64,000 nt of DNA from Ovis canadensis (lineage: Eukaryota > Chordata > Mammalia > Artiodactyla > Bovidae): the NCBI RefSeq assembly GCF_042477335.2, contig NC_091248.1, positions 118,572,501 through 118,636,500 of the forward strand, in the 5' to 3' direction. The stretch's first letter is position 1; each line of letters opens with the position of its first letter. Shown here in pieces: positions 21,446-32,100 of this stretch. A program made the position numbers and the translations under genes. The notes under the pieces are model-generated. The model made no database searches. It had not been told where the DNA came from and saw only the letters and a list, made by a program, of their open reading frames with translations.

Positions 21446-21621
21446 CAGTTTTCATTTTGGGTATTCTCAAAATCATAATTTCCCAGACAAGAAGAGCCTT
21501 TCTGAAACTGACTTCTCTGTTAAGCGTCCTTGGTGTTTGTTGCTAGTTGCCTGGACATTCAGACTTGCAGTGGTTTGTCTTCCTCCCGTGTGACATGGAG
21601 ACAGGCTGAGCCCACCTTCCA

Positions 21622-21910
21622 CAACTGATGTTGTTCAGTTGCTCAGTCCTGCCCAACTCTTTGCGACCCTGTGACTGCAGCATGGGTCTGCAGTGTCCTT
21701 CACTGTCTCCCAGAGTTTGCTCAAACTCATGTCCATCGAGTGGATGATGCCATCCAGCCATCTCATCCTCTGTTACCCCCTTCTTCTCCTTCCCTCAATC
21801 TTTCCCAGCATCAGGGTTTTTTCCAGTGAGTCGGCTCTTCACATCAGGTGGCCAAAGTATTGGAGCTTCAGCTTCAGCATCGGTCTTTCCAATGAATATT
21901 GAGTCAATTT
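21622..21910 (-). mobile_element. BovB 3' fragment
   Basis: TTGTTCAGTTGCTCAGTCCT start, then AGGTGGCCAAAGTATTGGAG and CAATGAATATTGAGTCAA. Confidence 0.9.
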
Positions 21911-21929
21911 TCTTTAGGAACCAGTCAAT

Positions 21930-22081
21930 CCACCTGATAAATGGCAGGTAAAACACACCTGCTGAGCCAGGCCACAGGGTGTGTGGGATCTTAGTTCCCA
22001 GACCAGGGATCAAACCCTCGCCCCCTGCAGTTGGAAGCACTGAAAGCGCAGAGTCTTAACCACTGGACCACCAGGGAAGTC
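21930..22081 (-). mobile_element. CHR-type SINE with short TSD
   Basis: Reverse CHR head ending ACCACCAGGGAAGTCC. CCAGTCAAT at 21921-21929 recurs at 22082-22090. It sits about 300 bp upstream of the RAB19 start-codon exon. Confidence 0.85.
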
Positions 22082-22376
22082 CCAGTCAATGCTACCATCT
22101 GAGAGTGGGCCCAGACCGTAGAACCCCTTCATTCCAAGGTCACTCCTAAAGTAGCACCAACTCACCTAGGACAGGTGGGGTTTGTGGGGGCAGCTCCCTC
22201 TTACCTGACCAGTAATTAATGTTCTTCTCCTCCCACAAGGATGTCCGTGCTAGGAAAGCAGTGACCTTCCTCTGTCTTGTGCCATCCTGAATCCTGAGTG
22301 CCAAGAATAGTTCCTGGCCGCCAGTAGCTGTTCACTAAAGATAGGCTGAATTCCTCCTTTTCTTCTTTGATCCTAG

Positions 22377-22589
22377 GTGGCAAGAGCCATGCAATTCTCC
22401 GGCTCAGCCAGGGCAGCGGACGAGAACTTTGACTATTTGTTCAAGATTATCCTCATCGGGGATTCCAACGTGGGCAAGACGTGTGTCGTGCAGCATTTCA
22501 AGTCCGGGGTCTACACAGAGGCACAGCAGAACACAATCGGGGTGGACTTCACTGTGCGTGCCCTGGAGATTGACGGCAAGAAAGTGAAG
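22377..22589 (+). CDS. RAB19: RAB19 start-codon exon
   Basis: Acceptor TTTGATCCTAG ends at 22376. There are 12 nt of 5' UTR (GTGGCAAGAGCC), then ATG at 22389-22391 and 67 codons to AAAGTGAAG. Donor GTCAGA starts at 22590, phase 0. It encodes strand beta-1, the P-loop and switch I. The GTCAGA donor is weaker than consensus, and unspliced reading reaches a stop at 22664. Confidence 0.95.
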
Positions 22590-25500
22590 GTCAGAGGGGC
22601 ACAGGGGTGGGACCGCCTCTTTCACCCACAGACCCTAACCCAGAAACACAGGCCTGAGGAATAAAATATGTAAATATAAAATATGAAATCATAAAAATAC
22701 CAGGAAAAGAAACACATGGGAGTATTTATTTTTCTCACTGAGGAAGGGGAAAATCAGGCTTAAAATTAAGACAAGAACCCACAAGCCATAAAGGAAAATA
22801 TTGCTCCATCTAACTCTTATATCTAAAGGTCAAATTTATACTCTTCTGTATAATCATATAAAGGTCAAGTTTCCACACACTCAAAAATACCATAAACAAA
22901 GTCAAAAGCTGAATGACAGACTGGAAAGAAACATTTGCAAATATGGAACTCACAGAAGGCTAATTTTTGACATGAAAAGAGCTCTGATGAGGGAATTCCC
23001 TGGCAGCCCAGTGGTTAGGACTCCATGCTTCCACTGGAGGGGCATGGGCTCAGCCCCTGGTCATGGAACTAGGATCCTGCATGCCACGCAGCAGAGCTCT
23101 GATAAACATCAACGAAAAGACCAACAACCAAACACAATAAGTAGGCAATTCACAGATTTGACAAAACTACTACGTCATAATTTTTATGCAAACTGGCTCA
23201 TACATTTATGCAAAGAAGTAAAGGTACCCACTGTCACTTATAATTAAAGCAATGAAATTAACAGTGAGATACCTTTTACCCATTTGATTAAAAAGGATCA
23301 AAAAGTGTTGGTCATGATGTAATAAATGGGTTTTGCTTGGGATTCTTATTAAACACAATAGTAGAAAGATATTTTGGAACCAGTTAGGAAAACTTAATAT
23401 GGTCTGAATATTAGATCATACTAAGGAGTTATTGAAAAGTTTATTAGCAGTGATAATGGTGTTATGGTTATGAAAGACAATGTCCATTTATTAAGGAAGT
23501 ATGTGAGTAGGCGTGAAATGACACAAAGTCTGGGATTCTCTTCAAAATAATATTTCAAATAAATCAAGGGCTCCATGAAGCAAGAGTGGCAAAATCTTGA
23601 TAATTATTTGGTTATGTGAGGGTTCAATGTTTCATTCTCTCTAGTTTTGTGTATCTTTGAAAACTTTCTTTAAAACATAAACTTGATAAATAATGTGACA
23701 GTATGAAAAAAACAGGTACCAGGGCTCCCCTGGTGGCAAAAAGAATCTGCGTGCCAATGCAGGAGACATGGGTTCGACCCCTGGTCCCGGAGGATCCCAT
23801 ATGCCCCAGAGCAACAAAGCCTGTGTGCCATAGTTACTGAGCCTGCGCTCTAGAGCCAGGCAGCCACAACCACTGAAGCCCAAGTGCCCTAGAGCCCGTG
23901 CTTCAGAACAAGAGGAGCCACCTCAAGGAGAGACCCGCACATGGCAACTAGAGAGCAGCCTCCACTCGTCACAACTAAAGGAAACCCGCACAGCAGTAAA
24001 GACCCAACATGGCCAAAGATAAATCAATAAATGAAATTTAAAAAAATTTTTTAAAGCTAAAAGAAAAAATAAGTACCCTCAAACACTATTGGAGGGAATA
24101 TAATTTGGTGCCACTGCCTGGGTTGTTAATTTGGAAGGTAGTATTATGAGGACAAGGGCTTCCCTGGTGGCTCAGTGGTAAAGAATCTGCCTGCCAGTGT
24201 AGGAGATGCAAGAAACTTGGGTTTGATCCTTGGGTCAGGAAGATTCTCTAGAGGAGGCAATGGCAATCCACTCCAGTATTCTTGCCTGGGAAATCCCATA
24301 GACAGAGGAGCTGTCGGGCTACAGTCCATGGGGTCACAGAGTTGCACACAACTAAACAATAATTATGGGCACACTTCTAAACATGGTTGACTGAGTGGTC
24401 CTTCAAAATCAAAGCAGTTTAGCCAATGCCCTCACCTTTACCAGGGTCAAAAAATAAACCCCATAATCTAGACAAGGAGATGAGTGTGCTGGAAAGGCAA
24501 AGAACACCACATCCTAGGACCCTGGATCCACCTCTCAGGCTGGAGGGTCCCTTAGGTGATGACTCCCAACCGGAAAGCATATCCAGATGACACTGGGGAG
24601 CCTCTGAAAAAAGCAGACTCTTGGGCCCCACCCCAGACCTCGTGAGTCTGGATTTCTAGAAGTGAGACCCAGGAAACAACTTAGGTGAGCATCAGACATG
24701 GGAATTCCTCATGCAGACCCCCTTGCCCGACCTTCTGCAGATGCAGGTGTGGGACACCGCCGGCCAGGAACGTTTCCGGACCATCACCCAGAGCTACTAC
24801 CGCAGTGCCCACGCGGCCATCATTGCCTACGACCTCACCCGGCGGTCCACGTTCGAATCTGTTCCTCACTGGATTCACGAGATAGAGAAATACGGAGCAG
24901 CGAACTTGGTCATCATGCTGATTGGTATGTGGATTTCAAGGCATTTCTCTTTCCTTTACGCCCCACGCTCAGCTTTTTCTGGGTTTACAATGACAGTGGA
25001 ACAGGAAGTCATAAAAGCACACGTGGAGGCTAGGACCTCAAAAAACATCTGGGCCAGAAATTCCGATCAGGTTCGCTTGAGCATGATAGTGGGGGTGGCG
25101 TGAATTTGTTAAGAATACAGATTCCTTGGTGGTCCAGCGGTTGACTCTGCACTCTCAATGCAGGGCGCACTCATTGAATCCCTGGGTGGGGAACGAACTA
25201 GATGCCACATGTTGCACTGCGAGGCCTAAAAAAAAAAGGAATACACACTCCAAGACCCCACCCTAGAGTTTCTCATTGCAAAAACGCGAGACATATAGAT
25301 GAAGGTGCACCCTGGCTGATTCAACACACACATTTGCAGACTACACAGCCAATACTCTGTAGTGTGAGTTTCACAGCTTCAGATGGCTCTTAATCCCCAA
25401 GGGAGCCACTCAGATGACTATGACTGACAACACTCTTGAATGACTTCTCACACCTGTGAAGATCCTAAACAAATCTTAATAACAAGTTAACATCAAAATT

Positions 25501-28500
25501 AACATCAACTTCAACTACACTAAGTGAACTCACAGCTTGAAATAGGTGCAGTCCCATTGTACATTCACAAATGGGAAACTTCCCAGGTGGTACAGTGGTG
25601 AAGAATCTGCCTACCAATGCAGGAGATGCAAGACATGTGAGTTCGATCCCTAAGTCAAGAAGATCCCCTGGTGTAGGAAATGGCAACCTACTCCAGTATT
25701 CTTCCCTGGGAAATCCCAAGGACAGGGGAGCCTGGTGGGCTACAGTCCATGGGGTTGCAACAAGTCAGACATGACTGAGTACAACATACGGTCAGTTCCC
25801 TACAGTATTAGCTTTGCAAGCAGCGCATCACCCCTCCTGAGGACACTACTGTCTGCCAGGTGGCTGGTTCATTTTGGCAACCTGGTTTAGTTTTTGCTAC
25901 TCAAAGTGTGGCCTGCAGACCAGCAACATCATCATCACCAGGTTTTTGTTTGTTGCATTAAGACTTATTTTTATCAGAACAGTTTAAAGTTCTTAGCAAA
26001 ACTGAGAGGAAGATACAGAGATTTCCCATATGTCCCCTGTACCCACACATGCATGTGCTGTGCTAGTCACTCAGTCATGTCCGACTCTTGACTCTCTGTG
26101 ACCCCATAGACTGTAGTCCACCAGGCTCCTCTGTCCATGGGGATTCTCCAGGTAAGAATAAGATTTCCATGCTCTCCTCCAGGGGATCTTCCCAACCCAG
26201 GGATTGAACCCAGGTCTCCTGCAGTGCAGGCAGATTCTTTACCTTCAGAGCCACCAGGGAAGCCCCATGAATGGGTAGCCTATTCCTTCTCCAAGGGATC
26301 TTCTCGACCCAGGAATTGAACAGGGGCCTCCTGCATTGCAGGAGGATTCTTTACCAGCTGAGCTACCAGGGAAGTCCCCACACATGCACAGCCCCTCCCA
26401 TATCAACATCCCCTAACAATGTGGTACATTTGTTACAAAGAATGACCCACATGGACACATCACAATCATCTAAAGTCCATAGTTTAAGTTATGAATCCTT
26501 CTTGGTGTTGTGCTTTCTATGGATTTAGACAAGTGTATGATGACAAGTATTCATCATGAAGATATCACAGAGTGTATTTCCACTTCCCTAAAAATCCACA
26601 GCATCCGCATCACTTTGGGGTTTGTTAGAAATGCCCCATCTCAGGCCTCACCCCAGATCTACTGGATGAATCAATCCTAGAGAGATTCTTGTGCAAATTA
26701 AAGTCTGCAGAGCACAGGTCTAGACAGCTGCTGTGGGACTAAGAAAGAGCTACCCATTGATAAGCATATCCTAGCTCTGTGCTTGGAGAAGGAAATGGCA
26801 ACCCACTCCAGCGTTCTTGCCTGGAGAATCCCAGGGACAGCAGAACCTGGTGGGCTGCCGTCTATGGGGTCGCACAAAGTCGGACACGACTGAAGCGGCT
26901 TAGCAGCAGCAGCAGCTCTATGCTAAGTTACCCTCTGAACCTTAGTTTCCTCATCTATAACATTTGATCGATATTCACTGGGGTTGTAAAGATTTAGTGA
27001 GGAAAAGTGTATGCATTGCTTGACAGTGCCTGGCACATAGTAAGTATGTCATAAAGAGTGGGATTTGCTTCTAGAAGTATGTTTGAGGAACAAGCTCATC
27101 AGTGTTCTTTAAATAACTGAGGGGGGGCTTATGGTGAGGGTACAAGTCCCTGGGACCTAAGAAAAGTCAGCAACCAAACTCACCGAGAGGAGGAGCCACA
27201 GTGCAGCCAGGCCAGCCTCCACAAGCAGGAAGCTGGGGACCCTCCTCTCAGGCTGGGATCGATGAACCAGGCTCCTCCACTGTCTGTGCTCACTTGCATC
27301 CGACTCTCTGCAACCCCATGGACTGCAGGCCATCAGGCTCCTCTGTCCATGGAATTCTTCAGGCAAGAATACTGGAACGGGTTGCCATTTCCTACTCCAA
27401 GGGATCTTCCCGACCCAGGGATCGAACCCATGTCTTGGCAGGGGGATTCTTTACCACTGAGCCACCTGGGAAGCCTCCTCCACTGTTGTGCATCTATCTC
27501 CTCTCTCAGAGCTGCTTCTTACATGTGGGGTGGTATGGGCTGGCCACTCTCTCTCACCCTGAGCCCTCCCTCTTGGATTCCTCCAGGCATCATCCCCAGC
27601 CTGCTCCTGTCACAAAATCCCTCATTTTCTCATACCCTCTAGCTCACATTCCTCAGAAAGGAAACCCCATTGTCCCATTCCTTCTGGCCCCAGGTTGCTG
27701 GCCAGCCTCTGGGCAGGGGGAACCTCTGCTGATGGGACACATCATTGGCACACTCAGTCCATTTATTATTATCATCCAGACTCCAGAGAGGACTTGTTAT
27801 TCTAGAACCACTCCTCCCCTGTCTTTGCTGCTTTAAGTCATAGTCTAGCCTTGGCCACCTGATATGAAGAGCTGACTCATTTGAAAAGACCCTGATGCTG
27901 GGAAAGATTGAGGGCAGGAGGAGAAGGGGATGACAGAGGATGAGATGGTTGGATGGCATCGACTCAATGGATGTGAGTTTGAGTAAACTCTGGGAGATAG
28001 TGAAGGACAGGGGAGCCTGGCGTGCTGTGGTCCATGGGGTCGCAGAGAGTCTGACACGACTGACTGACAGAACAACAACTAGCCCCTGTTGTAAGCACAG
28101 CCTTGAGGAGAATGCTGCTTTGTAACTAATTCTGCTTCTTGTAACTTAATCGAAGTCATTCCAAGAGCCTCAACAGGGCTTATCCCTTCCTGCTGCATCA
28201 GATCAAAAGCCCCCAATCCACAGCCAGCCAAAGAAAACATGCCTCAAATTTAGTCCCCTCCTTTTTTCAGATGGATGGTGTCTTTCCCCACATGCCTGAA
28301 ACCAGGAAAGAGAGATTAGTGAGGCCAGGTGGCCTCCACACAGAGGACCACTTGTCTCTTTGGGGAAGAGTGTCTCTTCTTTTTACTTCTCAACCAAAGG
28401 TCCCCTTTGGGACGAGAAACTTTTTTGATTTGACTTCTGATCTACTGGACACTTCTAAAGGCACTTCTTCTGTGTTTACACAAATTAACACTGATCCTTC

Positions 28501-30851
28501 CCCCCCCCCCCCTCCAAAAGGCCTAGATTTCTTCCTCAATAACCACTTCTTCAAAGCACCAGGGAGGACACTGGGCAAGGTTTCTGACACCTTTCATGAT
28601 AGATGCTCCTGAGGTGTGAGAACCAGGAGGGTTGATAGGAAGAGGTAATGACAGGTGACATTTACTAAACTCCACTCTGAATCCACTAAGTCCCTTCATT
28701 TAACCCTCACAACCATCTGAAGAAGCAGAGACCACCATCCTCAGGAAAACGAGGCTCTGGAGATTGAATATGGTGCTAAGTAACTGGGTCAAGGTACTTA
28801 CTGACAGGTGAGGCAGGGTTTGAACCAGAGCTTCCATGGGGTCAGTTCCTTTCCAAACACTTTCCAGCAGTTGGTCAGGCTAACAGTCACCCAGGGCGCC
28901 CTGAAGCTCTGGCTGAAGCAGTGTCTCATCCACTCTAGCGCCTGAACTTTGCAGTCAAACAGATTTGGGTTCAAATCTCCCTCTCTGTCCTGCCTGTCTG
29001 AACTTGGGTTCATCCCTTTCTCTGAATTTTGACTTCCTCATCTAGAAAGCTAGCACCTGCTTCAAAGGTATGGTTGAATTGAAAGGATTAAATAAAGGAA
29101 CACATAAAGCACTTAGCACAGTGCTGAGACCTCAACGCAGGGAAACTGTCCTGCCCTGCTGAATGAGAGGCTCCGAGGCGCTCCCCCCACCCCGCCCCCG
29201 CCCAGTGACAGAGCTGAGCAGGCAGGGGAGGAAACCCCACCAATGGCAGCTCCCAGGGAAGGAAGCTTAGGTGCGAATCCCATGCATCTCACCGAGGGGA
29301 ACAGCGCAGTTCTAATCTCACTGGAGGTTTCCCCAAGAAGGTGGGCTGGATCCTTTAAATTCGCAGGCTTCCCGGGATATCTTGGAGCAGAAGAACCTCG
29401 AACCTGCCCTGCAAAGCCACTCTGCCTGGGCCAGTCCCCTTCTGCACCTCCCTCGGCTCCCTTGCTGGCCCCGCCCCTTAGGCCCCACCCTCCTGCCCCG
29501 CCCCCATGGTCCCGCCCCCATGGTCCCGCCCTTCACCCCTCCTCCCTCCTCTGCAGAAACAGGTGGGGCAGAGGAGGCGAACAGATGCCAAGACGTGGGG
29601 GGATTTCCGGGAATCTCACAACTGTTTCTTGGTCATTTACTCCCTCGTGTGTCTGTTGTAACAACCGTTTCTGCCCTCACTTCTTCACTGGTGCCAGAAA
29701 CGCCCCCAGAGATCTGAAAGTGTCCCCGGTGTTCCGGTTTGTGACGCATCCAACCCCGAGGGCTGACGCGAGGGGTCTTGCTGTTGTTTTCTGTCAGTGG
29801 CCTCCTCGCCTTAATCTGGGATAGTCAGAGGTGTCATTCCCTCACAGAGTTGTCCCTGCCCTTCCACCACAGTTTCCATTCCATCTCCACGGTTCTTCAC
29901 ACAAAGGAGTCTTTCTCTCCCAAAAGTTTACCCCAGCCCCTCGAGGCCACGTCACCACTGTACAAAAGTCAAAGAGACGGTTGTGCGCGTTAGCTGTCGT
30001 GTTCCTTCAGCTCCAGCCGTTCACAGGGAGGCCAGCTCCTCTGTCGCCGTTTAAAACGCTCGGCGTACTACCTCATCGCGAATTCCTGAACACCATTCAT
30101 AAGACGCCCTGCTCTCCCCCTGAAGACCGCTGCTTCTCATCTTTTTCTCCTTCGCATCTGCTCTGTTTCTCTAACTTCTTGACTGTTCTTACTCCCTCAG
30201 TGTAAGGGTTTAGGAGCACTGGTGGGTCAGAGTGTAAAGCGCCGGCCCGAAACGCGGGTGATCGGGTTTTCGATTCCTGGGTCAGGAAGATCCTGAAGGA
30301 AATGGCAACCCCTTTCAGTACTCTTGCCTGGAAAATCCCATGGACGGAGGAACCTGGTAGGCCACAGTCCATGGGGTCACAAAGAGTGGGACACGACTGA
30401 ACGACTTCACTTTCACTTTGAGCGACTTGACTTTCACTTTCTTCCTTTCCTAGGTTAGGTGGATGTTCTGTCTCCTATCTTTCTTTGGCATCTGCTAAAC
30501 TAAAATGTTCTTTTTAAATTCCACCTTTTAAAAAACCAGAGTAAGTTACTCCCTGGAATATCTGCTTCTCTCTCACTCCCAGGGAACAAGTGTGACCTGT
30601 GGGAAAAACGCCATGTTCTCTTTGAGGATGCCTGCATCCTGGCTGAGAAATACGGTCTCCTAGCTGTTCTGGAAACATCTGCCAAGGAGTCCAAGAATAT
30701 CGACGAGGTCTTCGTGCTGATGGCCAGGGAGCTGATGGCCCGCCACAGCCTGCCCTTGCACGGGGGCGGCGCCCCGGGCAGCCTCCCGCTGGAGTCCACT
30801 CCTGTCCTTATGGCCCCAGCTCCAAGGGAGAAGAATCAGTGCACCTGCTGA
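22389..30851 (+). CDS. RAB19: RAB19, complete three-exon coding region (217 aa)
   Basis: Small Rab GTPase, known as Golgi-associated and linked to apical cortical clearing and ciliogenesis. Joining 22389-22589, 24741-24924 and 30583-30851 gives 654 bp, 217 residues plus TGA, the usual family length. Visible motifs: P-loop GDSNVGKT (24-31), switch I Thr49 in NTIGVDF, G3 WDTAGQER with catalytic Gln76, G4 NKCD (130-133), G5 SAK (161-163) and C-terminal CTC (215-217) for double geranylgeranylation. All G motifs are intact, so the protein should cycle normally. I chose the ATG at 22389 because it gives the RAB19 start [18 protein letters not shown]. Four residues upstream are open but would need a GTG. 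Divergent from SLC37A3 and convergent with MKRN1. Confidence 0.96.
22640..23590 (+). mobile_element. Old L1 (L1M-type) remains, interrupted by a SINE
   Basis: Reads like decayed L1 ORF2 3' end/3' UTR: ACTGGAAAGAAACATTTGCA, then after the SINE at 22989-23092, AGCAATGAAATTAACAGTGA and GGTCATGATG. No intact protein. Lies in the RAB19 intron after the start-codon exon. Confidence 0.6.
22989..23092 (+). mobile_element. CHR-type SINE inside old L1, TSD
   Basis: Head AGGGAATTCCCTGGCAGCCC. AGAGCTCTGAT at 22978-22988 is repeated at 23093-23103. Confidence 0.88.
23727..24062 (+). mobile_element. CHR-type SINE, near full length
   Basis: GGCTCCCCTGGTGGCAAAAA head, CTCTAGAGCCAGGCAGCCAC middle, and AAAGACCCAACATGGCCAAA before the A-rich tail. 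Confidence 0.88.
24157..24360 (+). mobile_element. Bov-tA SINE
   Basis: GGCTTCCCTGGTGGCTCAGT head. A-unit ends GTTGCACACAACTAAACAAT. Confidence 0.9.
24361..24740 (+). other. RAB19 intron, unique; MIR/L2-like trace
   Basis: GACCTCGTGAGTCTGGATTT near 24640 suggests an old DNA-transposon or MIR remnant. No exon here. Confidence 0.45.
24741..24924 (+). CDS. RAB19: RAB19 second coding exon
   Basis: Acceptor CCTTCTGCAG ends at 24740. 184 bp from [10 protein letters not shown] to VIMLI plus one nucleotide of the Gly codon. Donor GTATGT starts at 24925, phase 1. It encodes G3/switch II and helices 2-3. Confidence 0.96.
25117..25232 (+). mobile_element. CHR-type SINE, truncated
   Basis: GATTCCTTGGTGGTCCAGCG head to the A-rich CCTAAAAAAAAAAGG tail. 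Confidence 0.82.
25572..25785 (+). mobile_element. Bov-tA SINE
   Basis: AACTTCCCAGGTGGTACAGT head. A-unit ends CAGACATGACTGAGTACAAC. Confidence 0.9.
25786..26049 (+). other. RAB19 intron, unique
   Basis: No feature recognised. Confidence 0.4.
26050..26378 (-). mobile_element. Bov-tA SINE, double tRNA-unit form
   Basis: Reverse A-unit at 26055-26155, then two reverse tRNA heads ending AGCCACCAGGGAAGCCC (about 26264) and AGCTACCAGGGAAGTCC (about 26378). Confidence 0.9.
26782..26920 (+). mobile_element. Bov-A2 fragment (one monomer)
   Basis: TTGGAGAAGGAAATGGCAAC to the CAGCAGCAGCAG end. Confidence 0.88.
26925..27062 (+). mobile_element. MIR SINE (ancient)
   Basis: CTTAGTTTCCTCATCTATAA and CAGTGCCTGGCACATAGTAA are diagnostic MIR core segments. 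Confidence 0.82.
27283..27473 (-). mobile_element. Bov-tA SINE, 5' part lost
   Basis: GTGCTCACTTGCATCCGACT start. The reverse tRNA head ends GAGCCACCTGGGAAGCC. Confidence 0.86.
27474..27847 (+). other. RAB19 intron, unique
   Basis: No exon. The open frames over 27201-27836 run through the SINE and are not conserved coding sequence. Confidence 0.45.
27848..28080 (+). mobile_element. BovB 3' fragment
   Basis: CTTGGCCACCTGATATGAAG to CTGACTGACAGAACAACAAC. Confidence 0.9.
28081..28636 (+). other. RAB19 intron, unique, with C homopolymer
   Basis: A C-run (about 12 C) at 28499-28512. Nothing else recognised. Confidence 0.45.
28640..28840 (+). mobile_element. MIR SINE (ancient)
   Basis: CCTTCATTTAACCCTCACAA and GCAGGGTTTGAACCAGAGCT match the MIR body and 3' end. 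Confidence 0.8.
28925..29142 (+). mobile_element. MIR SINE (ancient)
   Basis: CAAACAGATTTGGGTTCAAA and AAAGCACTTAGCACAGTGCT are MIR segments. Confidence 0.82.
29160..30205 (+). promoter_or_regulatory. GC-box cluster and CpG-rich unique block in RAB19 intron 3
   Basis: Repeat-free sequence between MIR and Bov-tA elements. At 29180-29530 there are at least six CCGCCC Sp1-type boxes, including a 14-bp tandem duplication (CCCGCCCCCATGGT at 29497-29510 and 29511-29524). CpG-rich sequence continues at 29745-29780 and 30030-30085. An NF-kB-type GGGGATTTCC (29599-29608) overlaps a STAT-type TTCCGGGAA (29605-29613). It could be an alternative promoter or an enhancer. The 193-residue Pro-rich frame at 29243-29824 is a composition artefact. 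Confidence 0.5.
30212..30440 (+). mobile_element. Bov-tA SINE
   Basis: GGAGCACTGGTGGGTCAGAG head (diverged). A-unit with GTCACAAAGAGTGGGACACG and a CTTTCACTTT tail. Lies 143 bp before RAB19's last exon. Confidence 0.88.
30583..30851 (+). CDS. RAB19: RAB19 last coding exon
   Basis: Acceptor CTCACTCCCAG ends at 30582. The first two nucleotides complete Gly129, and the exon reads [19 protein letters not shown] and a Pro/Gly-rich hypervariable tail, ending NQCTC and TGA at 30849-30851. The tail (about 183-217) is typical of the membrane-targeting region. Confidence 0.96.
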
Positions 30852-31954
30852 GTAGGTTCCTCAGGAAGGTCGCACCCAGCAGAGGCCACCTCTGAAACCA
30901 AGGGCAGCTGCTGGCCTCGAGTCTGCGGAGCAAACGGACTTGCCTCTGGTTCTACTCCTTCCTGCCTGGGGTGGGGGTCAGGGGGGCGCCCTTTTGCCTC
31001 AGTTCACACCAGAGGAGGGAACACTGATTCTGACAACAGAGGACACCCCTGTTTCTCTTGACTTTTTCCTAGGACGCGAGGCCCAGGGGTGGCAGGACAA
31101 GATTTGTTCTTTTTTTCCCTTTTTGTGCATCTTTCCCTTTTCTGTCTCCCCAACCCTCCAGCTATTTTCTACTGAACTTTGCCCCTTGTTTGGAGAAGTG
31201 AGCAGTGAAGGAAAGAAGAAGAGAGGATTATCGAGAGGATGTTTGGAACATTCTAGAGTGGTTTAAAACAGTGTGGGCATAGGAGGATGGAGAAAAAGCC
31301 TGCCATGATGACCAGATGTTGTTAACTTTTGCTTCCTGACATTCACACTTCAAGTCTTAGTTTGGGGAGCAAAGCTTTTGAGCTGGAGACCATAAATACT
31401 GTCTTGCCAAATGGTCAGGAGCCATGTGATGGACAGAGAATTGGATTTCACTTTATCCTAGTTGGGCTGATTAGACCAGACTCCTAGGATGTGGGAGATG
31501 CATGTGATTTCTTTCTAAAACACCCAGTTATCTACGGGATCAAAAATTAGTTCTGAATTGAAATTAAATTGTCTCAAAGACATGTATCAAACCAATACTA
31601 ACCTCACTCTGTGGCTGGGGCAAGCCATGTACCCTGTGGAACCTGTAAGTCATAAACCTCATTTTTTCAGAGCTCCCCAAGGGTTGTTGCTGAGGGTGTC
31701 TTGCAATCCTAATAAGAACTACAAGGGCTGGTCCAGCCACAAAACTAGCTCGAAAAGGGGAAATGTCTATGGGGGCTCACCCAGCATGCAGGTGAGGGTT
31801 CCCAGGCATTTCAAGCCTTAGCATCATCGCTATCCATAGGCTTAGACTAGCTCTAAACAAACAGCTACTAGCCACGTATGATGACTAAACACTTAAAATG
31901 TGGTGAATTTGAATTTGAGATGAGCTGAATGTAAAATATATACCAGATTTTTCT
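30852..31954 (+). other. RAB19: RAB19 3' UTR and downstream unique sequence
   Basis: The 3' UTR starts here. No strong AATAAA lies close by. An ATTAAA at about 31563 and an AATAAA at about 32139 are possible signals. The ORF at 31558-31821 has no recognisable product. Confidence 0.5.
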
Positions 31955-32100
31955 AAATTTCTAGTTAATTTATTTTTAATTGGAGGATAATTGCTTTACA
32001 ATATTGTGTTGGTTTCTGCCTTACATCAACATAAATCGGCCATAGGTATATGTCCCCTCCCTCTTGAACCTCTCTCCTACTTCTCACCCCATATACCAGA
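31955..32100 (-). mobile_element. Ruminant L1 3' tail, truncated
   Basis: TTTTTAATTGGAGGATAATT and ATAAATCGGCCATAGGTATA, then a CCCCTCCCTC segment. Same family and orientation as 7164-7277. Confidence 0.8.

Noticed and set aside
22377-22388. Four extra in-frame codons (GTG GCA AGA GCC) before the RAB19 ATG as a longer N-terminus
   Set aside because: They form the short 5' UTR after a good acceptor. Starting there would need a GTG, and the known RAB19 N-terminus begins at the ATG at 22389.
29243-29824. 193-codon plus-strand frame in RAB19 intron 3
   Set aside because: It runs through the GC-box tandem and is Pro-rich by composition. No recognisable domain is seen, so it is treated as a regulatory-region artefact.
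31558-31821. 87-codon frame downstream of RAB19
   Set aside because: No homology recognised and it lies in the probable RAB19 3' UTR or flank.
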